Shown here piece by piece: positions 1 to 6,505 of a DNA stretch of 6,787 nt. Numbering within the stretch: the first letter of the stretch is position 1; every line of letters begins with the position of its first letter. The notes below the pieces were generated by a model that worked only from the letters and a program-made list of their open reading frames with translations, had not been told where the DNA came from and made no database searches. Both the position numbers and the translations under genes were made by a program. The stretch comes from a bacterium. Its GTDB lineage: Bacteria; Hydrogenedentota; Hydrogenedentia; Hydrogenedentiales; SLHB01. The stretch is from positions 1 through 6,787 of the forward strand of contig JAAEQP010001591.1 in assembly GCA_024231375.1 (NCBI GenBank), read 5' to 3'.

Positions 1-43
1 AGTTCGTGCGGTACTGCTCTTCGTGCTCTGAGCAGGGAGGTCG

Positions 44-73
44 TTCGCTTTCGCGGAATGGTTCTGGTATCAT
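44..73 (+). promoter_or_regulatory. Predicted extended -10 sigma-70-type promoter for the ctp-rph-rdgB-tsaC block
   Basis: The -10 hexamer TATCAT (68-73) matches five of six consensus bases and is preceded by TGG, giving the TGn of an extended -10 element. A weak -35 candidate, TTCGCT (44-49), lies 18 bases upstream. The predicted transcript would start near base 80 and leave a leader of about 110 bases before the peptidase start codon. The assignment rests on motif matching alone. No other promoter is obvious inside the tightly packed genes that follow. Confidence 0.4.
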
Positions 74-181
74 CGCGGTGTTACTTTGCCAGTGAGAAGC
101 CATCTGACCGGCACCGAGATGCCGAGTTCGATACAAGTGGTTAGTTTCAGGCGTGTTGCCCGCCTTTCAGGGGTCGCGCCC

Positions 182-186
182 GGAGG
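182..186 (+). promoter_or_regulatory. Ribosome binding site fixing the ctp start at 192
   Basis: GGAGG at 182-186 sits five bases before the ATG at 192. The reading frame is open further upstream to a GTG at 153, but that GTG has no comparable purine-rich site. Starting at 192 also places a clean signal peptide (basic residues, then a hydrophobic stretch) at the very N-terminus, so 192 is preferred. Confidence 0.75.
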
Positions 187-191
187 TCGTT

Positions 192-1652
192 ATGCGGAAT
201 AGCCGGTCTCAATTCCTTGCCCTGCTACTGTTCTTGGCCATCACGTTGACGCTGCTCACCAATGGTTTCACCGGACGGATCTCCGCCCAGAGCAACGACG
301 TCGACGTCATCACCGAGATTGCGCCGATTGGCGAGGTGCTTGACCACATTCTGCGCAGCTACGTTCGGGAGCCGGTGCCGGCTGAGGTGGTGGAGGGTGC
401 TCTTGAGGGGATGATGAACTCGCTGGATGAGCATAGCTCGTATATCTCGGCGAAGTTCTTCAAGCAGCTCACCGAAGACACAATGGGCGAGTTCGAAGGC
501 ATTGGCGTTTCGATCAAGCTCGACGAGAACAAGAACATCAAGGTGTTCCAGCCCATTTCGGGATCGCCCGCGGAGAAGGCGGGGGTAATCGGCGGCGACA
601 TCATCCTCAAGATCGACGATGTGCCTACGAAGGGGATGAGCACTCAGGATGCTGCGGACCGGATTCGAGGTCCCAGGGGCACAATTGTGAAGCTCGGGGT
701 TCTTCGCCAGTTGGCCGAAATCGATCCCGACGGCGAAGACGCATCTCAGCCGGAGGTGCTTGACATCGAGATCAAGCGTGGCAAGATCCCGCTCGAAAGC
801 ATTGTCGAAACCCGTCTGCTCGACGGAGGCATTGGCTATATCCGTGTCGGTGACTTCAAGCGGAACACGGCCGAAGAGATTGCAGGCTTCGTCAAGGACC
901 TTTCGAGTCAGGGGATGCGGGCGCTCGTGTTGGACCTCCGGTGGAACCCGGGCGGATTGCTCACCTCGGCCCGCGAGGTGTCCGAGTTGTTCCTGCCTAA
1001 GAACACGCTGGTGACCTATACGAAGGGCCGCGATCCCATGACGGGCGAGTTGAAGGAGGAGATGCGGCTGTTCACGCAGCGCGAGCCGGTCATCCCCGAG
1101 ACGGTTCCCATGGTTCTTCTGATTAACGAACACACGGCAAGTTCCTCGGAGATCGTAACAGGGGCGCTGCAGTTCTGGTCCCGCGCGTTGGTGCTTGGCC
1201 AGAAGACCTACGGAAAGGGAAGCGTCCAGACGCTGATCGAGCTCACGAACCCGCCCGGAAGCGCACTGCGCCTGACAACGGGTCTCTACTACACGCCCGC
1301 CGACGTTACAATTGACAAGCAGGGGATCTTCCCCGACATCGAGGTACTCATGTCGATCAAGGAGTGGGTGAATCTGCTGCGCCAAATGAACAAGTCGTAC
1401 GCGATCTCGCCGGAGATGAAGAACCGTCAGAATCACGGCACGGTGACGGGAAACACCGAGGCCGAGGAAGGTCTTGACGAACTCGCCGAGGACATTCAAC
1501 TGCAACGGGCCGTCGAGATTCTGAACGAGGAGGCTGTGTTCCAGAAGCTCATCGAGAAATACCACAAGGACACGCACGAAACACAGATGGCCGCGGCCGA
1601 CAGCCCGGAATCCGCCGGGGACGAAGTGTCTTCGGACGCGGTGGTGCGCTAG
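192..1652 (+). CDS. S41-family C-terminal processing peptidase (CtpA/Prc type)
   Basis: This is a secreted or periplasmic serine protease that cleaves substrates near their C-termini. From the ATG at 192 it is 486 residues. Residues 1-33 form a signal peptide or N-terminal anchor: MRNSR, a hydrophobic run at about 8-23, then a possible cleavage site after SAQ. A PDZ domain covers roughly 100-173 (GIGV at 103-106). The S41 core covers roughly 215-400, with [11 protein letters not shown] at 247-257. The Ser/Lys dyad is inferred as Ser317 in TASSSEI and Lys342 in YGKGSVQ; their 25-residue spacing equals the known Ser430/Lys455 spacing in E. coli Prc. The linker after the PDZ domain (about 172-192) is acidic and looks slightly longer than usual. 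A charged tail (about 415-486) follows the core. The stop codon lies one base before the rph start. An alternative upstream GTG at 153 would add 13 residues. Family assignment is firm; the substrate cannot be read from sequence. Confidence 0.95.
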   Translation: MRNSRSQFLALLLFLAITLTLLTNGFTGRISAQSNDVDVITEIAPIGEVLDHILRSYVREPVPAEVVEGALEGMMNSLDEHSSYISAKFFKQLTEDTMGEFEGIGVSIKLDENKNIKVFQPISGSPAEKAGVIGGDIILKIDDVPTKGMSTQDAADRIRGPRGTIVKLGVLRQLAEIDPDGEDASQPEVLDIEIKRGKIPLESIVETRLLDGGIGYIRVGDFKRNTAEEIAGFVKDLSSQGMRALVLDLRWNPGGLLTSAREVSELFLPKNTLVTYTKGRDPMTGELKEEMRLFTQREPVIPETVPMVLLINEHTASSSEIVTGALQFWSRALVLGQKTYGKGSVQTLIELTNPPGSALRLTTGLYYTPADVTIDKQGIFPDIEVLMSIKEWVNLLRQMNKSYAISPEMKNRQNHGTVTGNTEAEEGLDELAEDIQLQRAVEILNEEAVFQKLIEKYHKDTHETQMAAADSPESAGDEVSSDAVVR

Positions 1653-1653
1653 G

Positions 1654-2364
1654 ATGCGGCCCGATCGACGAGAGAACGACGCCTTGCGGCCTGTTTCCTT
1701 CGAGCGCGGCTATACCAAGCACGCCGAGGGAGCGGTGTTGGTGAGTTTCGGCGACACTCGGGTGCTGTGTACGGCCAGCGTGGAGGACTCGATTCCTTCG
1801 TGGCTTGTTGGATCGGGCGAGGGCTGGGTGACCGCCGAGTATGCCATGCTTCCCCGCAGCACGGGCAAACGCGTGTCCAGAAGTGCCGCCCGGCGTGGCA
1901 GGGCTCTCGAGATCAGCCGTCTGGTGGGCCGCGCATTGCGCAACGTGGTGGACCGGGGTCTCATGGGCGAGCGGCAGGTGGTGATCGACTGCGACGTGCT
2001 GCAAGCCGACGGAGGAACCCGCACCGCTGCAATCACGGGGGCCTACGTGGCGCTTCACGATGCCTTTTCCTCGCTCGTGGCCGAGGGTGCGCTTCCGCAA
2101 GCGCCGTTGCTGGGCCAATGCGCCGCGGTCAGTGTTGGCGTGGTTGAGGGCGATGTCCGTTGCGACCTGTGCTACGTCGAGGACGCGGCGGCCGACGTCG
2201 ATCTGAACCTGGTCATGCGCAGCGACGGTGGAATCATCGAGATCCAGGGCAGCGCGGAGGGCGACGCCTTCCCGCGTTCGGACATGGATGCCATGATCGA
2301 CATGGGCACTACTGCCATCGAGCGACTGTTCGCCCTCCAGCGGGAGGCCCTCGGCTGTGTCTAG
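1654..2364 (+). CDS. rph: Ribonuclease PH
   Basis: This cytoplasmic phosphorolytic 3'-5' exoribonuclease uses inorganic phosphate to trim nucleotides from the 3' ends of tRNA precursors, usually as a hexamer. The 236 residues match the usual length (E. coli about 238) and the family is recognisable end to end: [16 protein letters not shown] (20-35), [21 protein letters not shown] (58-70), and [20 protein letters not shown] (112-131) with the phosphate-binding GTRT at 121-124. The acidic pair expected for metal-dependent catalysis is Asp177 and Asp183 in [12 protein letters not shown]. The stretch [13 protein letters not shown] (75-87) appears a few residues shorter than the equivalent KGKxSGRTMEI-type loop of well-known homologues, although the following Arg is kept. 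The ATG is one base after the ctp stop, and its own ribosome binding site is weak, which suggests translational coupling. It overlaps rdgB by eight bases; rph-rdgB adjacency is common in bacteria. Confidence 0.97.
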   Translation: MRPDRRENDALRPVSFERGYTKHAEGAVLVSFGDTRVLCTASVEDSIPSWLVGSGEGWVTAEYAMLPRSTGKRVSRSAARRGRALEISRLVGRALRNVVDRGLMGERQVVIDCDVLQADGGTRTAAITGAYVALHDAFSSLVAEGALPQAPLLGQCAAVSVGVVEGDVRCDLCYVEDAAADVDLNLVMRSDGGIIEIQGSAEGDAFPRSDMDAMIDMGTTAIERLFALQREALGCV

Positions 2365-2953
2365 TCCGCTTCTCATCGCGACGGGAAACCGTCACAAGGC
2401 GGATGAGATCGGTCAGTTGCTCGCCCACCTGAACTACGACATCAAGTGCCTGTCCGACATGCCGCCAGTCGATGAAGCCGTCGAAGACGGCGACACCTTC
2501 GAGGACAACGCCCTCAAGAAGGCCCGGCACTACTACCAGGCCTTCGACGTGCCGTGTCTTGCCGACGATTCGGGACTCGTGGTAGACGCGTTGGATGGGG
2601 ATCCGGGGGTGTGGTCCTCGCGCTACGCGGGTGAGGACGCCTCCGACGCGGACAACAACGCCAAGCTCCTCGACGCGCTCCGGGAGGTGCCCGAATCCGA
2701 CCGTACGGCGCGATTCGCGTGTTGCGCGGTGCTGGTCGAGCCGGGTGGGAAGACACACGTCGAGTCCGGCGCCGTGGAAGGCAGAATCGCCTTCGAATGC
2801 CGAGGAAGCCATGGGTTCGGATATGACCCTCTGTTCCATCCCGACGGACACGAGGGGTCGTTCGGTGAACTTGGGCCGTCCATCAAACAGGCCATCAGCC
2901 ACCGTGCGGTGGCCTTCGGGAAACTCCTGACATGGCTCGAATCCCGGTCATGA
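2357..2953 (+). CDS. rdgB: RdgB/HAM1-family XTP/dITP pyrophosphatase
   Basis: This enzyme hydrolyses non-canonical purine triphosphates (dITP, ITP, XTP) to the monophosphate and pyrophosphate, keeping deaminated purines out of DNA and RNA. The 198 residues match the family length. Visible signatures in order are TGNRHK (9-14, substrate loop), [10 protein letters not shown] (47-56), [11 protein letters not shown] (69-79, with the metal- or base-activating acidic pair), [10 protein letters not shown] (83-92), GFGYDPLF (153-160) and ISHRAVA (180-186). The usual KN before ISHR reads KQ here. The start is a GTG with GGGAGG at 2342-2347, nine bases upstream, inside the end of rph. The resulting eight-base overlap with rph points to a shared transcript. 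It overlaps the next gene by 22 bases (or four, if that gene starts at 2950). No obvious defect. Confidence 0.97.
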   Translation: MSSPLLIATGNRHKADEIGQLLAHLNYDIKCLSDMPPVDEAVEDGDTFEDNALKKARHYYQAFDVPCLADDSGLVVDALDGDPGVWSSRYAGEDASDADNNAKLLDALREVPESDRTARFACCAVLVEPGGKTHVESGAVEGRIAFECRGSHGFGYDPLFHPDGHEGSFGELGPSIKQAISHRAVAFGKLLTWLESRS

Positions 2954-3549
2954 CACGGGTGGATCCGACACCGGAAGGTATCCGGCAGGCGGCCGATGCG
3001 ATTGCGGCCGGAAAGGTCATTGCGTATCCAACCGAAACCGTCTATGGCCTTGGCGTCGATCCCTTCGCACCGGTGGCCCTGGACCGTCTATTTGCGGTGA
3101 AGCAACGGTCTGACACCCATCCCGTGCTGGTCATCGTGGCTGACCGGGGACAGTTGGCCCGGTTGGCTGCCGACGTCGGGCCGCAGGCCAAGGCATGCAT
3201 GGACGCGTTCTGGCCGGGGCCATTGAGCCTCGTACTGCCCGCGGTGGATGGCTTGCCTGAAGCCATTGCGCCCCATGGCAAGGTCTGCGTGCGGTGTCCT
3301 TCGTGCGATGTGGCGCGCGGCCTATGCGAGGCGTTCGGAGGCCCGATCACGTCGACGTCGGCCAACCTTTCCGGCGAGCCGCCGGCTCGGACGGTGGAGG
3401 GCGCACTGTTGCCCGGCGTCTTATTGGGAATCGATGGGGGCGAGCTTGCGGGGGGGACGCCCTCGACGGTGTACGACCCGGACGAGAATCGTATGTTGCG
3501 CGAGGGAGCGGTGGCGGGTGCGGAAATTGTCGCCCAGTTGGGTCGCTGA
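2932..3549 (+). CDS. tsaC: L-threonylcarbamoyladenylate synthase (TsaC/YrdC/Sua5 family, single-domain)
   Basis: This enzyme makes threonylcarbamoyl-AMP from threonine, bicarbonate and ATP, the first step of N6-threonylcarbamoyladenosine (t6A37) formation in ANN-decoding tRNAs. The product is then used by TsaD with TsaB and TsaE, none of which is in this window. The 205-residue protein is the short YrdC-only form, without the extra C-terminal domain of Sua5. Signatures: VIAYPTETVYGLG (29-41), KQR (57-59, the basic nucleotide-binding motif), FWPGPLSLVL (93-102), VCVRCPS (118-124), TSTSANLSGEPPA (140-152) and GGTPSTVYD followed by LREGAV (174-194). The start is uncertain. ATG 2932 has only a faint GGA upstream and overlaps rdgB by 22 bases. 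ATG 2950 gives the classic four-base ATGA overlap but no visible ribosome binding site. Either start keeps the whole fold. It ends the first gene block. Confidence 0.93.
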   Translation: MARIPVMTRVDPTPEGIRQAADAIAAGKVIAYPTETVYGLGVDPFAPVALDRLFAVKQRSDTHPVLVIVADRGQLARLAADVGPQAKACMDAFWPGPLSLVLPAVDGLPEAIAPHGKVCVRCPSCDVARGLCEAFGGPITSTSANLSGEPPARTVEGALLPGVLLGIDGGELAGGTPSTVYDPDENRMLREGAVAGAEIVAQLGR

Positions 3550-3614
3550 ATCGGCTGGACGAGCGCGAGCGTGTCGAGTGGACGCTGTGCGAAGGCTAAG
3601 AAGACCCCACACCC

Positions 3615-3639
3615 TGCCCTCTCCCGCTGGGAGAGGGTA
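3615..3639. repeat. REP-like palindrome in the tsaC-rpiB intergenic region
   Basis: CCCTCTCCC (3617-3625) and GGGAGAGGG (3629-3637) form a perfect nine-base-pair stem with a three-base loop, GCT. A G-T pair and a T-A pair extend it outward. A C-rich flank (3605-3616) precedes it. No T-run follows on either strand, so it is not a normal intrinsic terminator. From general knowledge, palindromes with this CCCTCTCCC/GGGAGAGGG core recur between genes in many large GC-rich genomes and resemble REP or miniature mobile repeats; whether it is repeated in this genome cannot be seen here. The rest of 3550-3779 holds no gene that I can find. Confidence 0.6.
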
Positions 3640-3713
3640 AGAGTTCGTCTGAGCAACCCTAGCCGGATTGAAGGACCGACCGTTTCGGTCACTCTGAGCT
3701 GATTCGCCCGCAC

Positions 3714-3742
3714 TTGTCACGCGCTTCGTTGGACAATACAAT
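3714..3742 (+). promoter_or_regulatory. Strong sigma-70-type promoter for rpiB-hslU-pgeF
   Basis: TTGTCA (3714-3719) matches five of six -35 consensus bases, and TACAAT (3737-3742) matches five of six -10 bases. The spacer is the ideal 17 bases. Predicted transcription would start near base 3749, about 30 bases before the rpiB start, and so leave a short leader. It is the best promoter match I find in this window. A heat-shock sigma-32 arrangement does not fit: CTTGTCA partly resembles its -35, but there is no CCCCAT-type -10 at the right distance. Confidence 0.65.
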
Positions 3743-3779
3743 GACCCAGAACCTTTGAACACCTTGGAAGGAGAGTGGA

Positions 3780-4226
3780 GTGAGTGAGCGGATCGCGGTC
3801 GGAAGCGACCACGCCGGTTTCGAAGGACCGACGCATTACAAGCCGGAGATTGTGAAGTACCTCGAAGAGCGTGGTTTCGAGGTGGTCGATTGCGGTACCG
3901 ACGGTCCCGACTCGGTTGACTATCCGGACATTGCCGGCGCGGTGGCGGACGCCATCCTTGAGGGGCGTGCGGACCGGGGGGTTCTGCTGTGCGGAACCGG
4001 AATCGGAGTGGCCATCGCGGCCAACCGGTACCGGGGAATCCGGGCCGCTACGTGCGCCACGTCCGACATGGCGACGTTGTCCCGGACCCACAACGACGCG
4101 AACGTGATCTGTCTTGGCCGACGCATTCTGACGTTGGACGTGTGCTTTGAGTTGATCGATATCTGGCTGACGACCGAGTTCAGTAATGGCGAACGGCACA
4201 TCCGCCGCGTCGAGAAGATGGGATAG
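3780..4226 (+). CDS. rpiB: Ribose-5-phosphate isomerase B (RpiB/LacAB family)
   Basis: This cytoplasmic enzyme interconverts ribose 5-phosphate and ribulose 5-phosphate in the non-oxidative pentose phosphate pathway. It is 148 residues, the normal RpiB length. Asp10-His11 lie in GSDHAG, the catalytic Cys71 in LLCGTGIG (69-76), Asn82-Arg83 in ANR, and His104 in RTHNDANVI. The Cys-His spacing of 33 equals Cys66/His99 of E. coli RpiB. Basic residues near the C-terminus (Arg139, Arg142, Arg143) fit phosphate binding. The helix after DHAG reads [16 protein letters not shown], a few residues longer than the usual GFxLKxxIKxYL. The start is a GTG preceded by GGAAGGAG (3766-3773) at a good distance. 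The related sugar isomerases (LacA/LacB type) are an alternative, but the Cys/His set and context favour RpiB. A 26-base gap separates it from hslU. Confidence 0.93.
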   Translation: MSERIAVGSDHAGFEGPTHYKPEIVKYLEERGFEVVDCGTDGPDSVDYPDIAGAVADAILEGRADRGVLLCGTGIGVAIAANRYRGIRAATCATSDMATLSRTHNDANVICLGRRILTLDVCFELIDIWLTTEFSNGERHIRRVEKMG

Positions 4227-4252
4227 TCATCCCCGAACCACGGAGACTCTAC

Positions 4253-5644
4253 GTGAGCGTCTTGACACCGAAAGAAATCGTGGCCGAACTGGACAAGTAT
4301 ATCGTCGGCCAGGGCGAAGCGAAGCGGAAAGTGGCGATTGCGCTCCGCAACCGCTGGCGTCGGCAACGGCTGCCCGAAGATCTGCGTGACGAGGTGGCGC
4401 CGAAGAACATCATCATGATCGGGCCCACCGGCGTGGGCAAGACGGAGATTGCGCGGCGTTTGTCGAAGCTGGCCGATGCGCCGTTTGTGAAGGTGGAGGC
4501 TTCGAAGTTCACCGAAGTGGGATACGTGGGACGTGACTGCGAATCCATGATCCGCGAACTGACCGAGGTCGCGATTCATCTTGTGCGGGAGGAAATGTCC
4601 AAGGAGTTAGAGGAGAAGGCTGCCCAGAACGCGGAGAAGCGACTGCTGGACCTCCTGCTTCCGCCTCAACCCAAGGGGCCGGAGCGCATTTACCGGCCCT
4701 CCGACCCGACAGCAGGAGACGAAGGGCCCGCCCCGGCGCCGGCGCGTGTGGACGGGAGCGAGCGGGCGCGGGAAGTGCTTCTGAACAAGCTGCGAGCCGG
4801 AGATCTCGACGATCGCGAGATCGAGGTGGAGATCAACGACTCCGGATCGACCCAGATGATGCAGGTATTCTCCAATTCGGGTCTCGAGGAAATGGGCCTG
4901 AATATGCAGGACCTGTTCGGCCGGTTCATGCCGAAGAAGACGAAGCGGCGCAAGACGACGGTGGCCGAGGCCCGGAAGATTCTCGAAGAGGAAGAACTGC
5001 AGAACCTGATCGACATGGACGCGGTGACTCGGGAAGCCGTTCAACGGGCGGAGAACTCGGGCATTGTGTTTCTGGACGAGATTGATAAGATCGCCGGCCG
5101 CGGATCGCAGGGCCACGGACCCGACGTATCGCGCGAGGGGGTGCAGCGCGACATCCTTCCCATCGTCGAGGGATCGACGGTGACGACGAAGTACGGGGCC
5201 GTGCGCACCGACCATATCCTGTTCATTGCGGCGGGCGCGTTTCACATGACCAAGGTGGCGGACCTGATCCCTGAGCTTCAGGGGCGCTTTCCGATTCGCG
5301 TGGAGCTTGGCAGCCTGGGCGCCGAGGAGTTCGCCCGGATTCTGCTGGAACCGAGGAACTCGCTGATTCGGCAGTATGAGGCCATGCTCGCCACCGAAGG
5401 CGTGACGCTGGAGTTCTCGGACGACGCCATCGTCGTGATTGCCGATATCTGCCAGAAGGTTAACGACGAATCGGAGAACATAGGCGCGCGCCGCCTTCAC
5501 ACGTTGATGGAGTATCTCCTCGAGGACATTTCGTTCAGCGCCCCCGAATCGGAGGGGACGGTCTTGCGATTCGAGGCTCGGGATGTTGAGGAGCGCCTGG
5601 CGAACGTGGTTGAGAACCGCGACCTGGGCAAGTACATCCTGTGA
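4253..5644 (+). CDS. hslU: HslU, ATPase/unfoldase subunit of the HslUV (ClpYQ) protease
   Basis: This is a hexameric AAA+ unfoldase that feeds proteins into the HslV peptidase in the cytoplasm. It is 463 residues (E. coli 443). The N-terminal [17 protein letters not shown] (4-20) is typical. Walker A GPTGVGKT is at 57-64, the substrate-gripping pore loop GYVG at 90-93, Walker B IVFLDEID at 271-278, the arginine-finger region [12 protein letters not shown] at 341-352 and sensor 2 GARRLHT at 411-417. The I domain lies between about 110 and 245. It contains a Pro/Ala-rich low-complexity patch (about 158-165), which may explain the extra length. The C-terminus DLGKYIL matches the HslV-docking tail of the family. 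ClpX is excluded by the I domain and the absence of an N-terminal zinc finger. Start: GTG with GGAG (4242-4245), seven bases away. hslV, usually just upstream, is not in the window; rpiB occupies that place. Confidence 0.97.
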   Translation: MSVLTPKEIVAELDKYIVGQGEAKRKVAIALRNRWRRQRLPEDLRDEVAPKNIIMIGPTGVGKTEIARRLSKLADAPFVKVEASKFTEVGYVGRDCESMIRELTEVAIHLVREEMSKELEEKAAQNAEKRLLDLLLPPQPKGPERIYRPSDPTAGDEGPAPAPARVDGSERAREVLLNKLRAGDLDDREIEVEINDSGSTQMMQVFSNSGLEEMGLNMQDLFGRFMPKKTKRRKTTVAEARKILEEEELQNLIDMDAVTREAVQRAENSGIVFLDEIDKIAGRGSQGHGPDVSREGVQRDILPIVEGSTVTTKYGAVRTDHILFIAAGAFHMTKVADLIPELQGRFPIRVELGSLGAEEFARILLEPRNSLIRQYEAMLATEGVTLEFSDDAIVVIADICQKVNDESENIGARRLHTLMEYLLEDISFSAPESEGTVLRFEARDVEERLANVVENRDLGKYIL

Positions 5645-6357
5645 TCCGATTCGAGAGCCTGGAAGCGGTCGGGGTGCGGGTGGCCGCGTTCACGGGAACC
5701 GCGGAAGGCGATTGCGGCTTGCGCAACCCGGCAGGACAGGCGGCGGCATTGGCGGCGCGCAAACGTGCGTGTGCGTCGTTGGGGGTGGCATCCTCGGAGT
5801 TGGTGTGTGCCCAACAAGTGCATGGGACCAAGGTGGCCGTGGTTTCCCGGCAAGACTTGGGACGGGGCGCAGCCTCGTGGGACGACGGTCTTCCGGAAAC
5901 CGACGGACTCATCACGCGGGATCGAGGCGTTCCCTTGGCCATACTCGTGGCGGACTGTGTCCCCCTGTTTCTGGCCGATGGACGGACGGGGGCAGTTGGA
6001 CTCATTCACGCCGGACGAGAAGGGACGCGGAGTGGAATTGCGAAAATCGCCGTGGATGCCATGAGAAGACACTTCGGATGCCGCGCCGATGACATACACG
6101 CAGTGGTTGGACCGTCCGCGGGTCCGGCAGCGTATGAAGTATCCGCGGAGATGGCGGATGCCTGGCGGTCGGATGGATTGCCGGCTTCGGGGAGACTTCT
6201 CGACCTGTGGCAGGCCAACGCGGATCAGGTGGTTTGTGCCGGGGTTCCAATGGCGAACATCCACGTGTCGGGAATGTGCACAATCGGGGATCGCGGGTAC
6301 TATTCTTACCGTTGCGGCGACGCCACGGCCCGCAACATGGGGGTGGTGATGCTTTAG
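5641..6357 (+). CDS. pgeF: PgeF/YfiH family (DUF152, 'laccase-domain') protein
   Basis: E. coli PgeF (YfiH) edits peptidoglycan precursors, removing wrongly incorporated L-serine from UDP-MurNAc-peptides. Other family members have reported purine nucleoside phosphorylase or deaminase activity, so older 'polyphenol oxidase/laccase' labels are doubtful. The protein is 238 residues, close to the family norm. The expected metal/active-site triad is present: His61 in QQVHG, Cys106 in VADCVPL and His123 in LIHAG. The C-terminal [24 protein letters not shown] (213-236) is typical. Two motifs deviate. HAGWRGT reads HAGREGT, losing the usual Trp. The usual GPxIGxCCYEV reads [11 protein letters not shown], losing its cysteines. 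The N-terminal loop after [14 protein letters not shown] looks short. The start is a GTG forming a four-base GTGA overlap with the hslU stop, so translation is probably coupled. Family is firm; exact substrate is not. Confidence 0.88.
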   Translation: MIRFESLEAVGVRVAAFTGTAEGDCGLRNPAGQAAALAARKRACASLGVASSELVCAQQVHGTKVAVVSRQDLGRGAASWDDGLPETDGLITRDRGVPLAILVADCVPLFLADGRTGAVGLIHAGREGTRSGIAKIAVDAMRRHFGCRADDIHAVVGPSAGPAAYEVSAEMADAWRSDGLPASGRLLDLWQANADQVVCAGVPMANIHVSGMCTIGDRGYYSYRCGDATARNMGVVML

Positions 6358-6399
6358 GACGGCGGGGCCGCGGCGATTTCCAGTTAACAGGTTCAGGTA

Positions 6400-6429
6400 T
6401 TGCGCTTTACGCAGGGATTGTGTTAGACT
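6400..6429 (+). promoter_or_regulatory. Predicted extended -10 promoter for rimP
   Basis: TAGACT (6424-6429) matches four of six -10 bases and is preceded by TGT (6421-6423), an extended -10 element. TTGCGC (6400-6405) is a partial -35 with an 18-base spacer. An overlapping TTTACG (6406-6411) also resembles a -35 but its 12-base spacing is too short. Transcription would begin near 6436, making a leader of about 70 bases that contains the terminator at 6457-6483. The prediction is by motif matching only. Confidence 0.4.
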
Positions 6430-6456
6430 ACTTGCCGTTAGAGCGCGTTTAAGCAC

Positions 6457-6483
6457 AAGAGTGGGTTTGCGCCCACTCTTTTT
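6457..6483 (+). terminator. Intrinsic terminator in the rimP leader (possible attenuator)
   Basis: AAGAGTGGG (6457-6465) and CCCACTCTT (6472-6480) form a perfect nine-base-pair stem with a six-base loop, running directly into five T residues (6479-6483). It lies 100 bases after the pgeF stop and only 23 bases before the rimP start, downstream of a promoter candidate. It can end transcripts from pgeF. Its position inside the probable rimP leader also fits premature termination controlling rimP and, if they follow, nusA and infB. From memory, terminator-like leaders before rimP are a recognised class of bacterial leader RNA. Confidence 0.85.
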
Positions 6484-6491
6484 AGTTGTGT

Positions 6492-6499
6492 GGGAAAGG
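6492..6499 (+). promoter_or_regulatory. Ribosome binding site for rimP
   Basis: GGGAAAGG ends six bases before the GTG at 6506 and decides between several in-frame starts: GTG 6488, TTG 6500 and GTG 6506. Only 6506 has this site at a normal distance, and it gives the expected short RimP N-terminus, MAKDEVIRRAW. Confidence 0.6.
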
Positions 6500-6505
6500 T
6501 TGTGT

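Noticed and set aside
2..31. Possible C-terminus of an upstream gene (VRAVLLFVL then TGA)
   Set aside because: Nine codons are too few to support a call. The hydrophobic end is suggestive but other frames are equally open for a short distance.
36..191. Ten-base direct repeat GGAGGTCGTT at 36-45 and 182-191
   Set aside because: The second copy is explained by the ribosome binding site. Two short GC-rich copies 146 bases apart are plausible by chance, and no further copies or symmetry were seen.
225..1577. 450-codon open frame on the minus strand opposite the C-terminal processing peptidase
   Set aside because: It is antisense to a gene with clear catalytic motifs, its predicted protein is rich in His, Arg and Leu with no recognisable domain, and such frames are common shadows in GC-rich DNA.
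1549..2376. 275-codon minus-strand open frame opposite rph
   Set aside because: Antisense to an end-to-end recognisable RNase PH; no motif and no convincing start signal.
3674..3690. Small hairpin GACCG-TTT-CGGTC after the REP-like palindrome
   Set aside because: Only five base pairs and no following T-run, so it is too weak to call a terminator or operator.
3713..3742. Heat-shock sigma-32 promoter in front of rpiB-hslU
   Set aside because: CTTGTCA partly fits a -35, but no CCCCAT-like -10 lies at the required spacing, and the sigma-70 reading fits both boxes well.
3550..3779. Small gene or tRNA in the tsaC-rpiB gap
   Set aside because: No frame with a supported start and length, and no cloverleaf or T-arm motif, was found; only the palindrome and the promoter are supported.
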